64,000 bases of DNA from Mycobacteroides sp. LB1 (GCF_013449725.1 NZ_JACCFF010000001.1:1674001-1738000); one strand, 5' to 3'. Positions 24,153 through 34,871 are shown, numbered from the stretch's first letter. The notes: generated by a model not told the origin, from the letters alone. Translations and numbers: made by a program.

Positions 24153-27100
24153 CTAAACGGCCAACCGCCGCGAGATGTGATCGTCCCAAGCATGCTCGCC
24201 GGTGGCCCGCGCAATCGAGTGCGCGCGGGAGAGGAGGTCACGTGCGTGCTGGATGCGGTTGTGCCGCTTCTCAATATCGGCCATCAGGCACAACCAGAAC
24301 GGCATCATGACGGTGCTGCCGTCATAGGAGATGGCATCCAGCGCTTCGAAAGCCTCGGCCACCACATCCTCGCCCGTGGTCAGGGTGCGCGCCCACAGAC
24401 TCACCAACCGGGCACATGCGGCCCACTGATGCGCCCCGGCGGCGGTCATCTCGTTGTAGACGACATCGGCCTCGCCCGCGATGCCATCGTGGATCCCGAG
24501 GATGGCATCCACCTCGACCAGAGTGAGTTTGGCGGCAAGCACATTGAACACATCGCCCCGCGACCGCGCGAGGTCGAGGCTCAGGTGGCAGTTTCGCCGC
24601 GCGGCCTCCCGGTCGCCACGGTTGGCCTCGGCGACCGCGACGAGGCAGTACGCCCGTGGATGCAGGAAGTGCATCGGGTCGGCGACAGTCACGGGCGCGG
24701 GGAACGTCGCGAACATGCTCTTGGCCGCGGACAGCGCATCCTCAAACTCGCCGCGCAGGCCGTGAATCATCACGCGCACAAAGTGACTCGCCTCGCCGAT
24801 ATCCGAATCACCGGTCGCCGCGTGCTCGTCATCGAGCCCCTTAGCCATAACCTGGGCCTCGTCCAAGCGTCCGCGTGCGCACAGCATCATGATCTGTAAC
24901 ACGAAGGCTCCGTAGAAGTTCCGACCACTGCTGGCACCCCCGAGCTCGAAGGCACGCTGCACGGCGTCCACGGCCGACTCACTGGAATGTCCCTCCCGGA
25001 TACCGCGCGCCCCGGCGAGGTGCAGCCACAGCGTGGCTTGCCGCCCCAGTAGTTCCGGCTTGGGCGGCAAGCGTCGGCAGATCGCTATGGCGTGTTCACA
25101 GAGAACGGAGACGTCCTCGTACGCGGACCGATCCAGGGCGCGCTGCACCGCACTCTCGTGGATTTCCAACGCGGTGTGCGGGTTGATCTCAACCCCGGCG
25201 CGCCAGGCATGATCGGCCGTGGCGATGGCTTCCTCGTAGGCCATGGTGACGATGCCCGCAGACTGGCTCCGGGCAGTGGCGGCGTGTACGCCCATGCGAT
25301 CTGTGCCCGGCATATGCGCCAGCACCGCATCCCGCACAAGGCCGTGGCTGAAGCGGAACACGCCGGGGTTACCCGGCATCTCGTCGAGCAGTCCGGTCTC
25401 GTAGGCGGGGCGCAGACGCCGCTGCACTACCGACACCGGCAGATCGACGATGTCGGACAGGGCCGCCACATCGAACACCGGGCCCACCACGGCTGCCGCC
25501 GAAAGCGTGTGGCGGCAGGCACCGTCGAGAACCGACAGCCGTCGGCCGACCGCGGCCGAGATGGCATCCGGCACCGTCACGCCGTCGGGCACCAAGGTGC
25601 TCTGGGAACGGGTCTTGGCATCGAGAACACGGACGAACTCCGTGATGTAAAGCGGATTTCCGCCGGTGTGCTCCCAGATCAGGTTCGCGTTCACCGTCGA
25701 GGGCACCGAGCCGGTGAGGCTTTCGACGAGGTCGACGGTTGCATCGAGGTCCACCCCGTCGAGATGGATGGTGGTGGTCGCACTGGTCCGCACAACCCGC
25801 TCGAAAGAATGCCGGTTCACCGGGCGGTCGCTGCCGAAGTAGGTCCAGTTTCCGATTACCTGGATGGGCAGCCTCGGCAGCTGCTCCTGCAACAGGATCA
25901 ACGCGTTGCACGACGCCGGATCTGCCCGCTGCACATCGTCGAGGACCAGAAGAAGTGGTTGCGCAGAGGATAATTCGCTCATTGCCGTCACGAGACCTTC
26001 CACCAGCGGGAAGCCGGTGGCGGCGGCCCGCGCTTGTGGAGCCGGTGCGTCCGTGCCGTTCCACTCGGGCACGAGCGCGTCGACGACACCCGGCACCGCA
26101 CGCACCACCGCCTCCCGGGCCGAAGGCCCGAGCGCACGGCCCAGCTGGCGGAGAATCTGGATCCAGGTCCATAGCACCGGCAGTCGTATCCCCATCGGAT
26201 GAGTGGCCCATGCCGTGGCCAACCCGTCGACACGGGCCTGCTCCGAAACAGCCTGCGCCAGTGACGTCTTCCCGATACCGCTTTCCCCGGCGAGCAGAAC
26301 CAGCCCTCCCGATCCGGCTCGCGCTCGGTCCACCGCGCCGGCAATGGCAGACAGCTCCGAGTCCCGCCCGACCAGTGTCTCCCGCTTTCCGGGGCGTCGA
26401 CCGGTCGTCGTAATCATCCGGCGTCCGGCCAGATTCAGTTTGAGTTCGGGAGCGTCGCGGGATATCTGGCGGTAGAGGGTCTGCAGTCCCTCTCCCGGCC
26501 GCGTTCCGATCTCCTGTTCGAGGATGATCCGCGCCCGGTCGAACGCACGGATTGCCTCAGTGGTGCGTCCCGTCCGGTACAGCGCCAGCATGAGGTGCCC
26601 CCACAGCCGCTCGTGCAACGGCTCCTCCGCAAGGGCCTCCTCGATCTCGGGAATGCAGGCCCCGCCGTCTCCGACCTGCAACACCGCGTCGAACCGCGCC
26701 TCGATAGCGGTGGTGCGCAGCGCCACATATCGCTGGGTGTCGGCCTGCGCGAAATCGTGGTGAGTGAACTCGCCGAACGGATCTCCCCGCCACAGCGTCA
26801 GCGCCGTCCCAAGGGTTTCCGCTGCCGGCTGCGCCTCACCCCTGATCAGGGCGCCGCGTCCGTCGTTGACCAGCTGCTCGAACCTGTGCAGGTCCAGGGT
26901 GTCGCCGGCCAACAAGTTGAGTTGGTAACCGTGCTGCCGCGATTCAAAGCGGGGACCATCGAGCTCCGTGGCCGAGGTAAGCACCCGGCGTAGATTTGCA
27001 ACGTAAGAGCGAAGGGAGGCAACGGATTTTGCGGGTGGATCGTCTGCCCAGATAGCGTCGACCAATCTGTCGATGCTCACGACGGTGCCGTGGTTAGCCA

Positions 27101-27200
27101 GGAGCGCAGCCAGCACGCATCGCTGTTTCGGCCCCCCGAGTGACGCGACACAACTGTCGACGTGGGCTTCGATCCCACCCGACAGGAGGTACTCGACCAT
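24153..27200 (-). CDS. SARP/AfsR-type transcriptional regulator with ATPase domain
   Basis: 1015 aa from the ATG at 27200. Order: winged-helix DNA-binding domain (about 1-95: LGGPKQRCVLAALLAN, SLRSYVANLRRVL); BTAD helical repeats (about 100-250: LWRGDPFGEF, RTTEAIRAFDRARIILEQEIGTRPG); AAA/NACHT-like ATPase with Walker A GESGIGKTS and Walker B LLLVLDDVQRADP; then a long TPR-like tail of about 400 residues. Proteins of this form activate secondary-metabolite or envelope gene sets in response to unknown ligands. It is not adjacent to a biosynthetic cluster here. It ends 23 bases from the LpqN-like gene, convergently. Confidence 0.9.
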   Translation of the reverse strand: MVEYLLSGGIEAHVDSCVASLGGPKQRCVLAALLANHGTVVSIDRLVDAIWADDPPAKSVASLRSYVANLRRVLTSATELDGPRFESRQHGYQLNLLAGDTLDLHRFEQLVNDGRGALIRGEAQPAAETLGTALTLWRGDPFGEFTHHDFAQADTQRYVALRTTAIEARFDAVLQVGDGGACIPEIEEALAEEPLHERLWGHLMLALYRTGRTTEAIRAFDRARIILEQEIGTRPGEGLQTLYRQISRDAPELKLNLAGRRMITTTGRRPGKRETLVGRDSELSAIAGAVDRARAGSGGLVLLAGESGIGKTSLAQAVSEQARVDGLATAWATHPMGIRLPVLWTWIQILRQLGRALGPSAREAVVRAVPGVVDALVPEWNGTDAPAPQARAAATGFPLVEGLVTAMSELSSAQPLLLVLDDVQRADPASCNALILLQEQLPRLPIQVIGNWTYFGSDRPVNRHSFERVVRTSATTTIHLDGVDLDATVDLVESLTGSVPSTVNANLIWEHTGGNPLYITEFVRVLDAKTRSQSTLVPDGVTVPDAISAAVGRRLSVLDGACRHTLSAAAVVGPVFDVAALSDIVDLPVSVVQRRLRPAYETGLLDEMPGNPGVFRFSHGLVRDAVLAHMPGTDRMGVHAATARSQSAGIVTMAYEEAIATADHAWRAGVEINPHTALEIHESAVQRALDRSAYEDVSVLCEHAIAICRRLPPKPELLGRQATLWLHLAGARGIREGHSSESAVDAVQRAFELGGASSGRNFYGAFVLQIMMLCARGRLDEAQVMAKGLDDEHAATGDSDIGEASHFVRVMIHGLRGEFEDALSAAKSMFATFPAPVTVADPMHFLHPRAYCLVAVAEANRGDREAARRNCHLSLDLARSRGDVFNVLAAKLTLVEVDAILGIHDGIAGEADVVYNEMTAAGAHQWAACARLVSLWARTLTTGEDVVAEAFEALDAISYDGSTVMMPFWLCLMADIEKRHNRIQHARDLLSRAHSIARATGEHAWDDHISRRLAV

Positions 27201-27336
27201 CAACCCTGACTATCGGCGACTGTTCTCACGCGCTGAGACGATACTCCGAGGTCAGGCGGTTGGTGGGGCAAGTTGATCTTGAATTCACACAAGATCGCAG
27301 CCGTGGGTTACCTGTGTGACTCCTGTTAATGCCCGA

Positions 27337-28680
27337 TCAGTGCATCAGACAGCTCTTGACGCCGTTGTAGACACCGTCGCGGTACGCGTCGATACGATCG
27401 GAACCCTGCCCCTGCCGTTCAACGTCTCCGGCGCCGCGGAAGAGGAGTAACGCCGATACCGCCTTGTCCAGGTCGCCCGGAGACAGGTGGTACATGCTCC
27501 CCGGACGGTCCTCCAACAGAATGCTGGCAGTCCATGCCCCGGCGAGGCAGTCCGCGCGCAGCGACACCTTCTTGTCCGAGGAGTCCTGCTTCATCCGAGC
27601 GAGCACGGCCAGCCCGTACTGCGTCGCGACGAGTGTAGCGACCGCGAAATCACCTCCCTGACTGTATATTTGGGGCATGAACCCGGTAGCGTCAAACCCG
27701 ACGTAATCCTCCGGGACACAGTAGAACAGTACGTAGCCGGCTGTTGACCCACTGCCGCATGGAGGCGCCTGCGACGGATCGAATGCGCGCATCGGCTGCA
27801 GCGGAATCCACTGCTCCCCCGTCAGTTTCGGGTAGACCTGCGACCAATAGTCCTCGAGGTCTGCTGGCACGCCCACGATGATGTCCTCGTACGGAGCGTT
27901 CCCTCCGGCGGCCGCATCGGCGACGTTCCGGAACGGAACCTCCACCACCACAGGATCACCGTTGCGATAGCCCTTGCACGCCTGAGTCCCTTTATCGAAT
28001 CCGGTGCGGAACGAATTCACTCGGTCAAATCCGCTCCCGTGCGCGCTCGGATCGGCTTTCTCGGTGCCGGGTTCATCGCGCAAAAACAGAAACCCGGCCA
28101 ATGCCTTATCCAGTTCGCTCTCGGTGGGCTTGAAGGTATCGGCTTTCGCGTGCGCCGCCCAGGCCCCGGCGAAGCAGTCGGCCTGTATCTCCCTGGTCAC
28201 CGTGGCACCTTCGAAGTCGGCGCGCGCCTGTACCGCGTGCCCCCATTCGTGCGCGAGAACCACAGGTATGACGAAATCCCCGAATCGCTTACGCAGATCG
28301 GGAAGCAATCCCTCGGCGTCCCATGCGACATCGTCGGCCTTGGGGCAGTAGAAGGCGTTTCCGGCGATATCCGCGGCCGTGGCCGCGCACGGGGGCAGGT
28401 CACCCGAGGACGGCGCAACGGCGAAGAAGCCACCCTTGACGGGTGTGTAGTCGCGACCGTAGAGCTTCGGGAACTCATCGCCCCAGAACTGCTGAAGATC
28501 CGAGATCGCCTGGAGCGCGATCTTATTCACCGGCGTCGACGCATCACCGTGGATCTGCACGGTCGGCGTCGGCGAGGTGGTTCCAGATACCTCCGCCACC
28601 GGTTTCGTGCATCCGGCGCTCGCCACCGCAACGGCCGAAACCACCGCGAGCGTCCTGTACATCACTCCAACCATTCGCAT
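27337..28680 (-). CDS. Lipoprotein, neutral zinc metallopeptidase family, with degenerate second repeat
   Basis: About 447 aa from the ATG at 28680; the signal ends in a lipobox (VASAGC). The protein holds two related halves. The first has the zinc-binding HEWGHAVQAR followed by IQADCFAGAWAAHAK, the pattern of the putative neutral zinc metallopeptidase family (HExxH plus downstream E/D). The second half aligns with it (PYEDIIVGVP..., then VATQYGLAVLARMKQ and LRADCLAGAWTASIL) but HEWGH has become TQYGL, so the zinc ligands are lost. The second copy may bind substrate or regulate. It may form an operon with the DUF4333 gene, 39 bases upstream. Confidence 0.82.
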   Translation of the reverse strand: MRMVGVMYRTLAVVSAVAVASAGCTKPVAEVSGTTSPTPTVQIHGDASTPVNKIALQAISDLQQFWGDEFPKLYGRDYTPVKGGFFAVAPSSGDLPPCAATAADIAGNAFYCPKADDVAWDAEGLLPDLRKRFGDFVIPVVLAHEWGHAVQARADFEGATVTREIQADCFAGAWAAHAKADTFKPTESELDKALAGFLFLRDEPGTEKADPSAHGSGFDRVNSFRTGFDKGTQACKGYRNGDPVVVEVPFRNVADAAAGGNAPYEDIIVGVPADLEDYWSQVYPKLTGEQWIPLQPMRAFDPSQAPPCGSGSTAGYVLFYCVPEDYVGFDATGFMPQIYSQGGDFAVATLVATQYGLAVLARMKQDSSDKKVSLRADCLAGAWTASILLEDRPGSMYHLSPGDLDKAVSALLLFRGAGDVERQGQGSDRIDAYRDGVYNGVKSCLMH

Positions 28681-28719
28681 CTCATGCTCCCTGGGTGATC
28701 GAATGACTTTGTCGGACAA

Positions 28720-29256
28720 CTATTTAGGCTGCTCGTCGACCTTGAAGTCGTAGAGAACGTCCCCGCCCTGGACATCGGTGACCGTCACGGTCACGCCATG
28801 GGCCTGCCCGTCGTCCTTGATCTCGCACCGCAGCGTCGCGCCCTTGGCGCCCTTCAGGTTGTCGGGGCATGTCACCGAGTCCGGCTTATGGAACTGCTGC
28901 GTGATCTGGTCGCTGATGCCCGAAGCGACCGCAGCCTTGTCGAGGGTCTCGACCATGTCGAAATTGACGCTGTCACCCTTGATCTGGGTGACCGTCACGT
29001 TGACGTTGTAGGGCTTGTCCTTGACCTTCATCTGGCAGTTGGTCTGCGCCCCCACTTCTGCTTTCAGCGCGTCGGGGCACGTCACCGTTTCGGGCTTGTT
29101 GCCGTCGGCGTCGGTCATCTTGGCCGTGATCTGGCCGACCACATCTGACTTCTTGACATCTCCCGAACCGATGGAGAAGGAACAACCAGGCAGACCGGCG
29201 AACAGCCCGGCTGCGATACCCGATACGAGCAGGGTGCGTGCGACTGAGGTGGTCAT
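28720..29256 (-). CDS. DUF4333 lipoprotein with two domain copies
   Basis: 178 aa from the ATG at 29256. The signal peptide ends with lipobox LPGC. Two DUF4333 units follow: the first with KMTDADGNKPETVTCPDALKAEVGA and NCQMKV, the second with QFHKPDSVTCPDNLKGAKGA and RCEIKD. Each has the TCPD-x-C cysteine pair, probably disulfide bonded. Such domains are common in exported mycobacterial proteins of unknown function. Confidence 0.85.
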   Translation of the reverse strand: MTTSVARTLLVSGIAAGLFAGLPGCSFSIGSGDVKKSDVVGQITAKMTDADGNKPETVTCPDALKAEVGAQTNCQMKVKDKPYNVNVTVTQIKGDSVNFDMVETLDKAAVASGISDQITQQFHKPDSVTCPDNLKGAKGATLRCEIKDDGQAHGVTVTVTDVQGGDVLYDFKVDEQPK

Positions 29257-29418
29257 AACGGCCCTTCCTGTACTGAGCGATGGTTCTCCGGCCCGGATCA
29301 CCATGGCGCGCAGCGACGCCCACGCCGCTGACACAAACCGATCTTGCGCAGCGCCGTTGGAAATTGATTGGACCGTCGGTTGGAGATCGCTAGGAGGCCA
29401 ACTGGTCGAACGTGGGGT

Positions 29419-30474
29419 TTAGTCGCCCGTAGGTTTCTTCGCGGGTTTATCCGGGACGCTCGGCTTCTTCCCCGAGACGTCTCCCAGCACCTTCCTGATT
29501 GCCCCGCCCAGCCCGCGCATCACGTTCGGCTGCTTGGTCGTCGTGGACATCCCAGGCTCGGGTTTCGACGTCACGGCCGGCGCCTTCGTCAACATCGTCT
29601 GCTGCTTCGGCTTTAGGCCGGGCCGCACTGTGGGCGTTTTCGTCTGCGGGGTGGCTTCTTTGGCTTCCGTTGTCGTGGCGGCCGCACGCGGCGTGATCGG
29701 GATGGGCCTGGTCAGCGCTTCACGGATCGGCGCGACCGATTCCGCGACCGTTGTCGCCACCGCCTCCCCCGTCGCCTGCACCGCCGTCGCAACATTTCCC
29801 GTGCTGCCCAACGTCGTGAGAAATGCATTGGGCACCCGCGTCACGACGAGCGTGAGCTGCTCTGTCGAATGAAACGCCACCGCCCAAAAGACCTCAGTGC
29901 CGCGCACCGCGGCCGCCTCTAACGGCGTGTGTACGACGGGCACCGACTCCGGCCCCGGCGGGTTGGTCAACGCGTCAAAGAGATCGGAGCGCGCCTGCCC
30001 AAGAACCCCCGGGAGCTGGCCGGGCTGGGTGAGCGCCGCCTCCCCGATCCGCACGAGCCCCACCGCGATCACCTCGGTACCGAACTGTGTACGCGGCACC
30101 ACCTGATCCAGATCGGTGCGGATGAGCCCGGTCCACACATCGTTGGCCGCGCCGCTCACCGTCGCGCCCGTCAATCCGAGCGCCTGTACCAGCGGCTGAC
30201 CGGACTGCAGCTGCGTCACAAACGTCCCCGGCGACAGCAGAACCGCCGTCGGCACCTGGACGGCACCTTGGACGACGAAGGGACAGATCAGCGAGCAGTT
30301 CTGCACCTGGTTGGCCAAGAACTGGGTAATCAATGCGCCGGGCGGAGGCTGCACCGACGCCGCGGTGAGATCGACGTCGAACCCTGCGCTGCGCACGGAC
30401 GGCCCCGGCGGAGCATTCACTCCTACGGCCGTCGCGAGTACCGCTGACGCATATGCCACCGCGAGAAGTCTCAC
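29419..30474 (-). CDS. Secreted alanine/threonine-rich protein of unknown function
   Basis: 351 aa from the GTG at 30474, chosen because a signal peptide (RLLAVAYASAVLATAVGVNA) begins there. The mature part (about 30-260) has cysteines in NCSLICPF and hydrophobic helical stretches such as LGLTGATVSGAANDVWTGL. The last 100 residues are Lys/Pro/Thr rich (TKAPAVTSKPEPGMSTTTKQ, then GKKPSVPDKPAKKPTGD), a wall-associated type of tail. No family recognised. Confidence 0.7.
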   Translation of the reverse strand: MRLLAVAYASAVLATAVGVNAPPGPSVRSAGFDVDLTAASVQPPPGALITQFLANQVQNCSLICPFVVQGAVQVPTAVLLSPGTFVTQLQSGQPLVQALGLTGATVSGAANDVWTGLIRTDLDQVVPRTQFGTEVIAVGLVRIGEAALTQPGQLPGVLGQARSDLFDALTNPPGPESVPVVHTPLEAAAVRGTEVFWAVAFHSTEQLTLVVTRVPNAFLTTLGSTGNVATAVQATGEAVATTVAESVAPIREALTRPIPITPRAAATTTEAKEATPQTKTPTVRPGLKPKQQTMLTKAPAVTSKPEPGMSTTTKQPNVMRGLGGAIRKVLGDVSGKKPSVPDKPAKKPTGD

Positions 30475-30524
30475 GCAGTAACCACGAACCAACCCGCCAT
30501 CGGGTTCGATCGGGGAGAAACCGG

Positions 30525-30935
30525 TTAAGCCCCGGCTTCCTCCGGCACATCGTGGCGTACCACCCGGACCTTGCCGCGCGGCAGGCTGGCCACATACCCG
30601 TGGTACTTGCCGTAGATCTCCCACGCCGTGTCGAAGTCGTCATGCGGCACGTCGATCACATGGTCGTCGGAGAACTCCATGTGCAGGTCACCCTGGTCGT
30701 TCCACCTGGCCTCGGTACATGTAGAACCCGAGATGTTGAAGAGCGGACGCTCCTCATCCAGGACTGCCTTCGGATCGACGCAGACGATTTCCCGTGGCCA
30801 CCTCCCTGCCGGGGGCAGCGTGAGCCACATCGGCACGCCGACAACCACCTCGTTGTAGTCACCCATGCTGATTACCAATCCGTCGCGGAACATGATCCGC
30901 TGGACTGGACAACCCTCAATCCATGCTTCGGACAT
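30525..30935 (-). CDS. DUF6188-like cytosolic protein
   Basis: 136 aa from the ATG at 30935 (MSEAWIEGC). No signal or membrane segment. The pattern QRIMFRDGLVISMGDYNEVVV ... FNISGSTCTEARWNDQGDLHMEFSDDHVIDVPHDDFDTAWEI fits a small beta-rich actinobacterial family; the DUF6188 label is from memory. It lies 50 bases upstream of the secreted-protein gene and may share its transcript. Confidence 0.65.
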   Translation of the reverse strand: MSEAWIEGCPVQRIMFRDGLVISMGDYNEVVVGVPMWLTLPPAGRWPREIVCVDPKAVLDEERPLFNISGSTCTEARWNDQGDLHMEFSDDHVIDVPHDDFDTAWEIYGKYHGYVASLPRGKVRVVRHDVPEEAGA

Positions 30936-30976
30936 ACCTTCACTCTGAACCCGCCACTGGGCCAGCACAAGGGGTT

Positions 30977-31068
30977 GACTACACAAGTTTTATTGTCGAA
31001 ACTAGACGAAACGTAAACGTTATTTGTGCTGCCCGTGAACCGTCGGCAGCTACTCCTTGTGTGTAGTC
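30977..31068. promoter_or_regulatory. Divergent intergenic region with near-matching inverted repeat
   Basis: Between the divergent genes starting at 30935 and 31197, GACTACACAAG (30977-30987) is matched in reverse by CTTGTG-TG-TAGTC (31056-31068), differing by a two-base insertion. Closer to the hydrolase gene the heptamer GCTAGCA occurs twice. These are candidate operators for a divergent promoter pair. Confidence 0.3.
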
Positions 31069-31196
31069 CGGGCATCGTCTCCAGGCTTCCCCGGATTCGC
31101 CATGCCGATGCCGGTACCTGTGGTGACATCCTTTGCCGTGGCCTAGCATTCGCTGTGAGCTAGCAGCGTGGCTAGCACCGTGCCGGAGGGACACTC

Positions 31197-32381
31197 ATGA
31201 CAGCGGAGCTATCGGAACCTGTGGGACGGCCACGAATCACCCCGCGGCCAGCGCCGACAGCGAGTCCCCGGCTGCCCCGCCCCGGTGACTTGACCCTGCG
31301 GGAACGCACACTGACCGAAGCCTCCGCACTCACCGATATCGCCCTACGCACCGTCGGCGCGCTGTCGGTCATCGGAGTCGTGGCCCCGAGCATCGTCCTC
31401 GACCGGGAGTTCGTGGCCCGCGAGCGCGATAATCTGGCGTTTTACGGCGAGCTCGCCGCCATGGGCGATGCCAATCTGTCCTTCCCGGCACCGGAGTCCA
31501 CGCCTGTGGTCTTCTCCCGCCCCGCAGGCCCGGTGGCACAAGCATTCGCGAAGGGCACCGTCGAGAACCTGGATTTCGAGAGCCCCTACCAGGCGCGCAA
31601 CCCCGCCCTGGGCGACTATTGGAAACGCTTCCCGCACAATAGCATTGCCCGCGCCCAGCACTGGCGGCATGACGACGGGCCACGCCCCACCCTGTGCGTG
31701 ATCCATGGGTTCTTCGGGTCACCGTATCTGCTGAACGGGGTGTTCTTCACGTTGCCCTGGTTCTTCCGCAATGGATACGATGTTCTGTTGTACACCTTAC
31801 CTTTTCATGGACGGCGTGCCGAGAAGTTTTCGCCGTTCAGCGGGGCCGGATACTTCAGCCACGGGTTCACCGGCTTCTCCGAATCAATGTGCCAGGCCGT
31901 GCACGACTTCCGGATATTCGTGAACTACCTGCGCGGCACCGGAGTTGAGAAGATCGGACTCACCGGGTTGTCCCTCGGCGGTTATACCACCGGCTTGATC
32001 TCTACCGTCGAGCCCCGAATCGATGTCACCATTCCCAATGTCCCCGTGGTGGACGTGAAATCACTGCTGCATAGCTGGATTCCGGCGGAACCCATGATCA
32101 AGCTCGCCACCAAACTCGGTCACCTGGATCAGGACCAGCTCAACGGAGCGCTGTCCTACTCGTCACCGCTCACCTATCAGCCGGTGGTGCCCAAGGAGCG
32201 ACGTCTGATCATCACCGGGCTGGGCGATCGCCTAGCGCCCCCGGAGCAAGCCGAAATGCTGTGGGAACACTGGGATCGCTGTGCGCTGCACTGGTTCCCC
32301 GGAAATCACCTACTGCATGTGAATCAGGGCGACTATCTGCATCACATGACCGACTTCCTGGGCCGGTATCTGAACACCTAG
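31197..32381 (+). CDS. Alpha/beta hydrolase with long N-terminal extension
   Basis: 394 aa. A Pro/Arg-rich head and helical region (about 1-150) precede the hydrolase fold: oxyanion motif [12 protein letters not shown], nucleophile elbow GLSLGGYTT with serine nucleophile, acid in [11 protein letters not shown], and histidine in [15 protein letters not shown] lies ahead of the ATG. It is a mycobacterial lipase/esterase-like family; no substrate can be named. Its 3' end overlaps the convergent methyltransferase gene by four bases. Confidence 0.82.
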   Translation: MTAELSEPVGRPRITPRPAPTASPRLPRPGDLTLRERTLTEASALTDIALRTVGALSVIGVVAPSIVLDREFVARERDNLAFYGELAAMGDANLSFPAPESTPVVFSRPAGPVAQAFAKGTVENLDFESPYQARNPALGDYWKRFPHNSIARAQHWRHDDGPRPTLCVIHGFFGSPYLLNGVFFTLPWFFRNGYDVLLYTLPFHGRRAEKFSPFSGAGYFSHGFTGFSESMCQAVHDFRIFVNYLRGTGVEKIGLTGLSLGGYTTGLISTVEPRIDVTIPNVPVVDVKSLLHSWIPAEPMIKLATKLGHLDQDQLNGALSYSSPLTYQPVVPKERRLIITGLGDRLAPPEQAEMLWEHWDRCALHWFPGNHLLHVNQGDYLHHMTDFLGRYLNT

Positions 32382-33280
32382 CCCTTGACGGCCGATACCA
32401 GACTTATCGAGTTGAACATGTACCAGGCGCCCTCGGTCGGCGGTGGCAGCGCACGTCCGGACTGCTGAAGGAAGTCCAACAGCTCGGTTCGTTCCGAATC
32501 CCAACCATGGCAATGGAACCAGGTTCTGGCCTCACTGCGCTGCTCGTTGTAGATCAGCGAGAAGAAATCCGAATTCGCCTGGTCGCCATTTTCGTTGGCG
32601 CCCGCCACCAGCATGTCGAAGACCACGTCGGCGTAGGTCGTCATCTGCTCGATACCCACGAAGCTACCCGGAGCTGCGAGCTCGTCGATGGACTCGAAGA
32701 GTCGTTCCTGAGCGTCTGCAGGCAGGTAGATCAGCAGTCCTTCAACAATCCACGCCGAAGGAGCCGACGGATCGAAGCCCTTGTCCTGTAGCGCTTTACC
32801 CCAGTCTTCGCGGAGGTCAACAGAGATCTCCTGGCGGGTCGCCTTGGCGTCGACGCCGTGCTCCGCGAGCACCTCGCGTTTGAACTGATGCACCAGAGGC
32901 TGGTCGAGCTCGAAGATCGTCGTCTCCGGAGCCCAGTCGAGCCGGTAGGCCCGCGAGTCCAGCCCCGAGGCCAGGATCACCACTTGCTTTACCCCCGCCG
33001 CAATCGCCCTACCGAAGTACGCGTCGAAGTAACGTGTGCGAGCCCCTTGGAAGCTCACGAAATACTGCCCGAATTCCTCGGAACGTAACGGGTGTTCGGG
33101 CACGCCGCCCGCGACGAGGTCGGACCATTCCCCGCCCGCGGCACGGCAGAACACCTCCGCGTACTGGTCGACCGCCAGAGGAGCAGGTTTCGTGGCCTCA
33201 AGCGCCCGACTGGCCGCCACGAATAGGGCGGTCGAGCCGACGCTTGTGTTGATGTCCCAGGTGTCCCGATCGGTGCGCAT
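32378..33280 (-). CDS. SAM-dependent methyltransferase (TIGR00027/PF04072 family)
   Basis: 300 aa from the ATG at 33280, which matches the family N-terminus ([19 protein letters not shown]). Motifs: [13 protein letters not shown]-binding [17 protein letters not shown], the acidic ribose-binding [12 protein letters not shown], and [19 protein letters not shown]. This leucine-carboxyl-methyltransferase-like family is greatly expanded in mycobacteria with unknown small-molecule substrates. Confidence 0.9.
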   Translation of the reverse strand: MRTDRDTWDINTSVGSTALFVAASRALEATKPAPLAVDQYAEVFCRAAGGEWSDLVAGGVPEHPLRSEEFGQYFVSFQGARTRYFDAYFGRAIAAGVKQVVILASGLDSRAYRLDWAPETTIFELDQPLVHQFKREVLAEHGVDAKATRQEISVDLREDWGKALQDKGFDPSAPSAWIVEGLLIYLPADAQERLFESIDELAAPGSFVGIEQMTTYADVVFDMLVAGANENGDQANSDFFSLIYNEQRSEARTWFHCHGWDSERTELLDFLQQSGRALPPPTEGAWYMFNSISLVSAVKG

Positions 33281-33344
33281 GGCCGCGAGCGTACTCCCCA
33301 AGTGTGACAACCAGCTTGACATGCATGGGCGCAGCGATGACGAG

Positions 33345-34871
33345 CTAGTAGGCCCCGTCGCTGCGCGCCACCGCACGGAATGTGCGCCACAAGATCGACA
33401 CGTCGGACACCATGGACCAGTTCTCGACGTACGACAGGTCCAGACGCACCGCCTCATCCCACGGCAGGTCCGACCGTCCGCTGACCTGCCACAGACCGGT
33501 CATACCGGGCTTGACCAGCAGGCGACGCTTGATGACGTCGGTGTACTCCTCCACCTCGCGGCGCAGTGGCGGCCGCGGGCCCACCAGGCTCATCTCACCG
33601 CGCAGCACATTGAACAGCTGGGGCAGTTCATCGAGGCTGGTGCGGCGCAAGAACCGGCCCACCAGGGTGACCCGCGGATCCTCACGCATCTTGAAAAGCG
33701 GTCCGGCGCCGTCATTTTGGGTCATCAGCGTAGCGACCATCTGATCCGCGCCGGCCACCATGGACCGGAACTTGATCATGCGGAAGGGGTTGGATCGCAC
33801 GCCGATGCGCTCGGCCGTGTAAAACACCGGTCCGCGCGACTCCAGCTTCACCGCAAGGGCGCAGGCCAGCAGGACGGGACTGAATCCAATGATGAGCAGC
33901 AGGGCGCCGAGCCGGTCGAAGAGAACCTTGTGTAGCCGAGAAGCACCCTCGTACTGGGGCTCTGCGAGATGAATCAGCGGCATCGACCCGGCCGGACGCA
34001 CCCGTACCCGCGGCTGGTCGACGTCGAACACGCCGGGTGACACCAGCAGGTTGACCCCGATCTCACTGAGGCGCCAGGCGAGCTCGCGCATCTTCTCCGG
34101 ACCGAGCTGTTCGGTGGCGGTGACCGCCACGGTATCCGCGCCTGCCTCCATCACCGCTGCGACGATGCGGTCCTCCGAACCCAGGATGGGAATCACCCGG
34201 TCGACGACCTCGATGTTCTGGCCCGGCGCGCCGAGATACCCGGGGACGCACACGCCGACGACGCGGTACCCGAGCGCGGTGTCGCGCCCGAAGTTCTCGG
34301 CCAGGTTGAGCGCTGCGGCGTCACCGCCAAGCACCACGACCTTGAAGATCTGCTTGCCGCGGGCACGCTGCCGATTAAGCCAACTGCGACTGAGCTTCCG
34401 GTTGAGCAGCAGGAAGACGATTCCGACGATGAGGGACATCCCCATCGCGAAACGCGAGACGTTGAATTTGAACAGCACGCTGACGATGGTGAACAGGCCG
34501 AACATATGGAACGTCGCGCGCAGCACCCGCTGGTATTCCTCGCCACCGCTGCCCATGAGGTACGGGTCCCTGCTGCGGTACACGCCCAGTAACAGTGCCC
34601 AGTAGCAAAAGAACCCGATCCTGATCCACAGCTCGGCGGGAGTCATCGGGTTGGTGGCGTTGCGCAGCTCAATCCAGGTCCAGCCGGCAACCGCGACGAT
34701 CAGGGTGTCCGTGGTCAGCAGCCAGCGGGTGTAACGGTCTCCCCAATGCGCCGCGCGATGCCCCGCCGAGACGTGGCCGACTGACGCTTCCGACCGGCGC
34801 GGCCTGCGCACGCTGCCGACCCGGCCCCTCAGCCGAGTAGGCGCAGGCGAGCCTTCGTTCACCGCGACCAC
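33345..34871 (-). CDS. Polyprenyl-phosphate sugar-1-phosphate transferase (exopolysaccharide initiation)
   Basis: 508 aa. Five hydrophobic helices (four in the first 140 residues, one before the catalytic domain), a Rossmann-like CoA-binding-type cytosolic domain ([20 protein letters not shown]), then the bacterial sugar-transferase domain with [45 protein letters not shown] and [14 protein letters not shown]. It would transfer a sugar phosphate from a UDP sugar to a lipid carrier at the inner membrane. The rest of a polysaccharide cluster is not seen nearby. The start is GTG. Confidence 0.9.
   Translation of the reverse strand: MVAVNEGSPAPTRLRGRVGSVRRPRRSEASVGHVSAGHRAAHWGDRYTRWLLTTDTLIVAVAGWTWIELRNATNPMTPAELWIRIGFFCYWALLLGVYRSRDPYLMGSGGEEYQRVLRATFHMFGLFTIVSVLFKFNVSRFAMGMSLIVGIVFLLLNRKLSRSWLNRQRARGKQIFKVVVLGGDAAALNLAENFGRDTALGYRVVGVCVPGYLGAPGQNIEVVDRVIPILGSEDRIVAAVMEAGADTVAVTATEQLGPEKMRELAWRLSEIGVNLLVSPGVFDVDQPRVRVRPAGSMPLIHLAEPQYEGASRLHKVLFDRLGALLLIIGFSPVLLACALAVKLESRGPVFYTAERIGVRSNPFRMIKFRSMVAGADQMVATLMTQNDGAGPLFKMREDPRVTLVGRFLRRTSLDELPQLFNVLRGEMSLVGPRPPLRREVEEYTDVIKRRLLVKPGMTGLWQVSGRSDLPWDEAVRLDLSYVENWSMVSDVSILWRTFRAVARSDGAY

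Noticed and set aside
25092..25973. A 293-codon plus-strand frame inside the SARP regulator region
   Set aside because: Antisense to a continuous, well-motifed 1015-aa regulator; shadow frame.
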